Positions 63,272 to 64,000 of a DNA stretch of 64,000 nucleotides are shown here, one piece after another. The DNA comes from Undibacterium umbellatum (lineage in GTDB: Bacteria > Pseudomonadota > Gammaproteobacteria > Burkholderiales > Burkholderiaceae_D). A program made the translations under genes and the position numbers. Within the stretch, counting starts at the first letter, position 1. Each line of letters begins with the position of its first letter. The DNA is taken from positions 186,001 through 250,000 of the forward strand of contig NZ_JACOFX010000005.1 in NCBI RefSeq assembly GCF_014284125.1. Direction: 5' to 3'. The notes under the pieces were generated by a model that was not told the DNA's origin, did no database searches, and worked only from the letters and a program-made list of their open reading frames with translations.

Positions 63272-64000
63272 ATGATGCAAAACAGTAATCTGAAAAACAG
63301 TTTGAATTTGAAACGCCGCAGTTTCTTGCAGGCCGCATCTGCCAGTGGTCTCTTGTTGGGCAGTGGCATCCCAGCAAGTGCTTTTGCCGCCGCAGGAAAA
63401 CAAGATCCCTGGAAGCAGGCACAGGACATCATCAATCGTTTTTCCAAGCCCATTCAGTTCCGCAAGGAAGATTTTCCCATCACCAGTTTTGGTGCGGAAA
63501 CCTGTCAGGTCGTGCCGACAGTTGCCTGGATTTCCTTTGTTGAAAAAGCCAATCTATCGACTCCGGCGAAAGGCTCCAAGGATTGCTACCCAGCAATTGC
63601 CGAAGCCATCGCCACATGTCATAAAGCAGGTGGTGGACGAGTCGTTATCCCGGCGGGTAACTGGTATTGCGCTGGGCCTATCGTATTGTTATCGAATGTC
63701 AATGTGCACTTGCAGGCTGGCGCGCATGTTTACTTCAGCAATAATCCGGCTGACTATGCAAAATACGGCAAATTCAATTGCGGCAAGAATGGCAATTTAT
63801 CCATGACGCGCTGGGAAGGCAATGACTGCCTGAACTTCTCGTCTATGGTTTATGCTTTTGGACAAAACAATATCGCTCTTACTGGCGATGACTGGACTGC
63901 CATACTCGATGGTCAGGCTGGTGTCGATTTCCCGGATAGTCCTTATTGCTGGTGGTCCTGGAAGGGTAGGGAAAAGCCAAATACCAGCGGCGATATCGCA
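63272..64000 (+). CDS. Tat-exported glycoside hydrolase family 28 (polygalacturonase), 3' end cut by the window
   Basis: The frame starts MMQNSNLKNSLNLKRRSFLQ with a twin-arginine motif (KRRSFLQAAS) and a hydrophobic core, ending near PASAFAAA, so folded export is likely. The mature protein resembles GH28: ITSFGAE, the DCYPAIAEAIATCHKAGGGRVVIPAGNW pattern (given by key positions), GPIVLLSNVNVHLQAGA, and LTGDDWTAILDGQA. GH28 enzymes cleave galacturonan with three Asp residues, which lie beyond the window end. About 243 codons are present. It supplies galacturonate for the dehydrogenase/dehydratase genes. Confidence 0.88.
   Translation, partial: MMQNSNLKNSLNLKRRSFLQAASASGLLLGSGIPASAFAAAGKQDPWKQAQDIINRFSKPIQFRKEDFPITSFGAETCQVVPTVAWISFVEKANLSTPAKGSKDCYPAIAEAIATCHKAGGGRVVIPAGNWYCAGPIVLLSNVNVHLQAGAHVYFSNNPADYAKYGKFNCGKNGNLSMTRWEGNDCLNFSSMVYAFGQNNIALTGDDWTAILDGQAGVDFPDSPYCWWSWKGREKPNTSGDIA

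Noticed and set aside
1..64000. CRISPR arrays, tRNA or rRNA genes
   Set aside because: No regularly spaced direct repeats and no T-loop or acceptor-stem patterns of tRNA were noticed on either strand. A dedicated tRNA or CRISPR search would be decisive.

Overview
The window looks like a chromosomal segment of a betaproteobacterium, most likely Burkholderiales/Oxalobacteraceae and possibly Undibacterium. The grounds are a 16-stranded burkholderial porin, the GlmU/GlmS set, moderate GC, many short tightly packed operons, and an OsmC-YcaO fusion. No rRNA, tRNA, CRISPR array or complete insertion sequence was seen. The genus is an inference from protein character, not from a marker gene.

Layout. 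1-2.7 kb: a GDSL esterase converging on a secreted M64 peptidase with a DUF4214 tail. 2.9-7.5 kb: a leftward five-gene operon (PepSY membrane protein, DUF2271, DUF4198, ApbE flavin transferase, flavodoxin/FAD reductase) behind a near-perfect Fur box; it is probably an iron-responsive extracytoplasmic electron-transfer system using covalently bound FMN. 7.7-18.8 kb: mostly housekeeping and metabolism (glmU, porin, SDR plus class II aldolase, an HD-domain enzyme, a Crp/Fnr regulator, two tandem solute-binding proteins, an Lrp regulator, glmS), with a 191-bp inverted-repeat element at 12.9 kb. 18.8-22.6 kb: a lower-GC accessory patch holding a translationally coupled sigma-like / unknown / ImmA-IrrE trio divergent from an unrecognised 314-aa protein. 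22.6-29 kb: OsmC-YcaO protein, a ParD-like/methionine-aminopeptidase pair with its own operator, a decayed histidine phosphatase fragment, and three sugar-modification genes. 29-34 kb: an orphan ABC ATPase, a binding protein, and a GGDEF-EAL-REC/FIST signalling pair.

34.5-40.4 kb is a sulfur locus: O-acetylhomoserine sulfhydrylase, then rhodanese, serine acetyltransferase EpsC, a family 2A encapsulin shell protein and its cysteine desulfurase cargo, whose 200-residue disordered N-terminus carries two copies of a YYF motif. 40.5-44.5 kb holds TetR and LysR regulators, a hydrolase, an HCCA isomerase and a CmcJ-type oxidoreductase.

44.6-53.2 kb is the most striking region: an NAD/ADP-ribose supercluster. 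To the left run a PARG-like TIGR02452 protein, the NAD-dependent RNA 2'-phosphotransferase KptA, a dual-specificity phosphatase, a NADAR glycosidase and a DUF4291 protein. To the right run a nicotinamidase-like hydrolase, PncB, NadE and NadM-Nudix. Three copies of one operator (CTTAGTT-N9-AACTAAG type) lie between the two operons, so NAD consumption/ADP-ribose repair and NAD resynthesis are probably co-regulated.

53.2-56.6 kb is a PepSY / sensor kinase / response regulator / cytochrome b operon preceded by an exact PmrA-type box. 56.7-64 kb is a pectin/uronate utilisation locus (uronate dehydrogenase, galactarate dehydratase, FadR-type regulator with two matching TGGT-N3-ACCA operators, TonB-dependent receptor, and a Tat-exported GH28 polygalacturonase cut by the window end).
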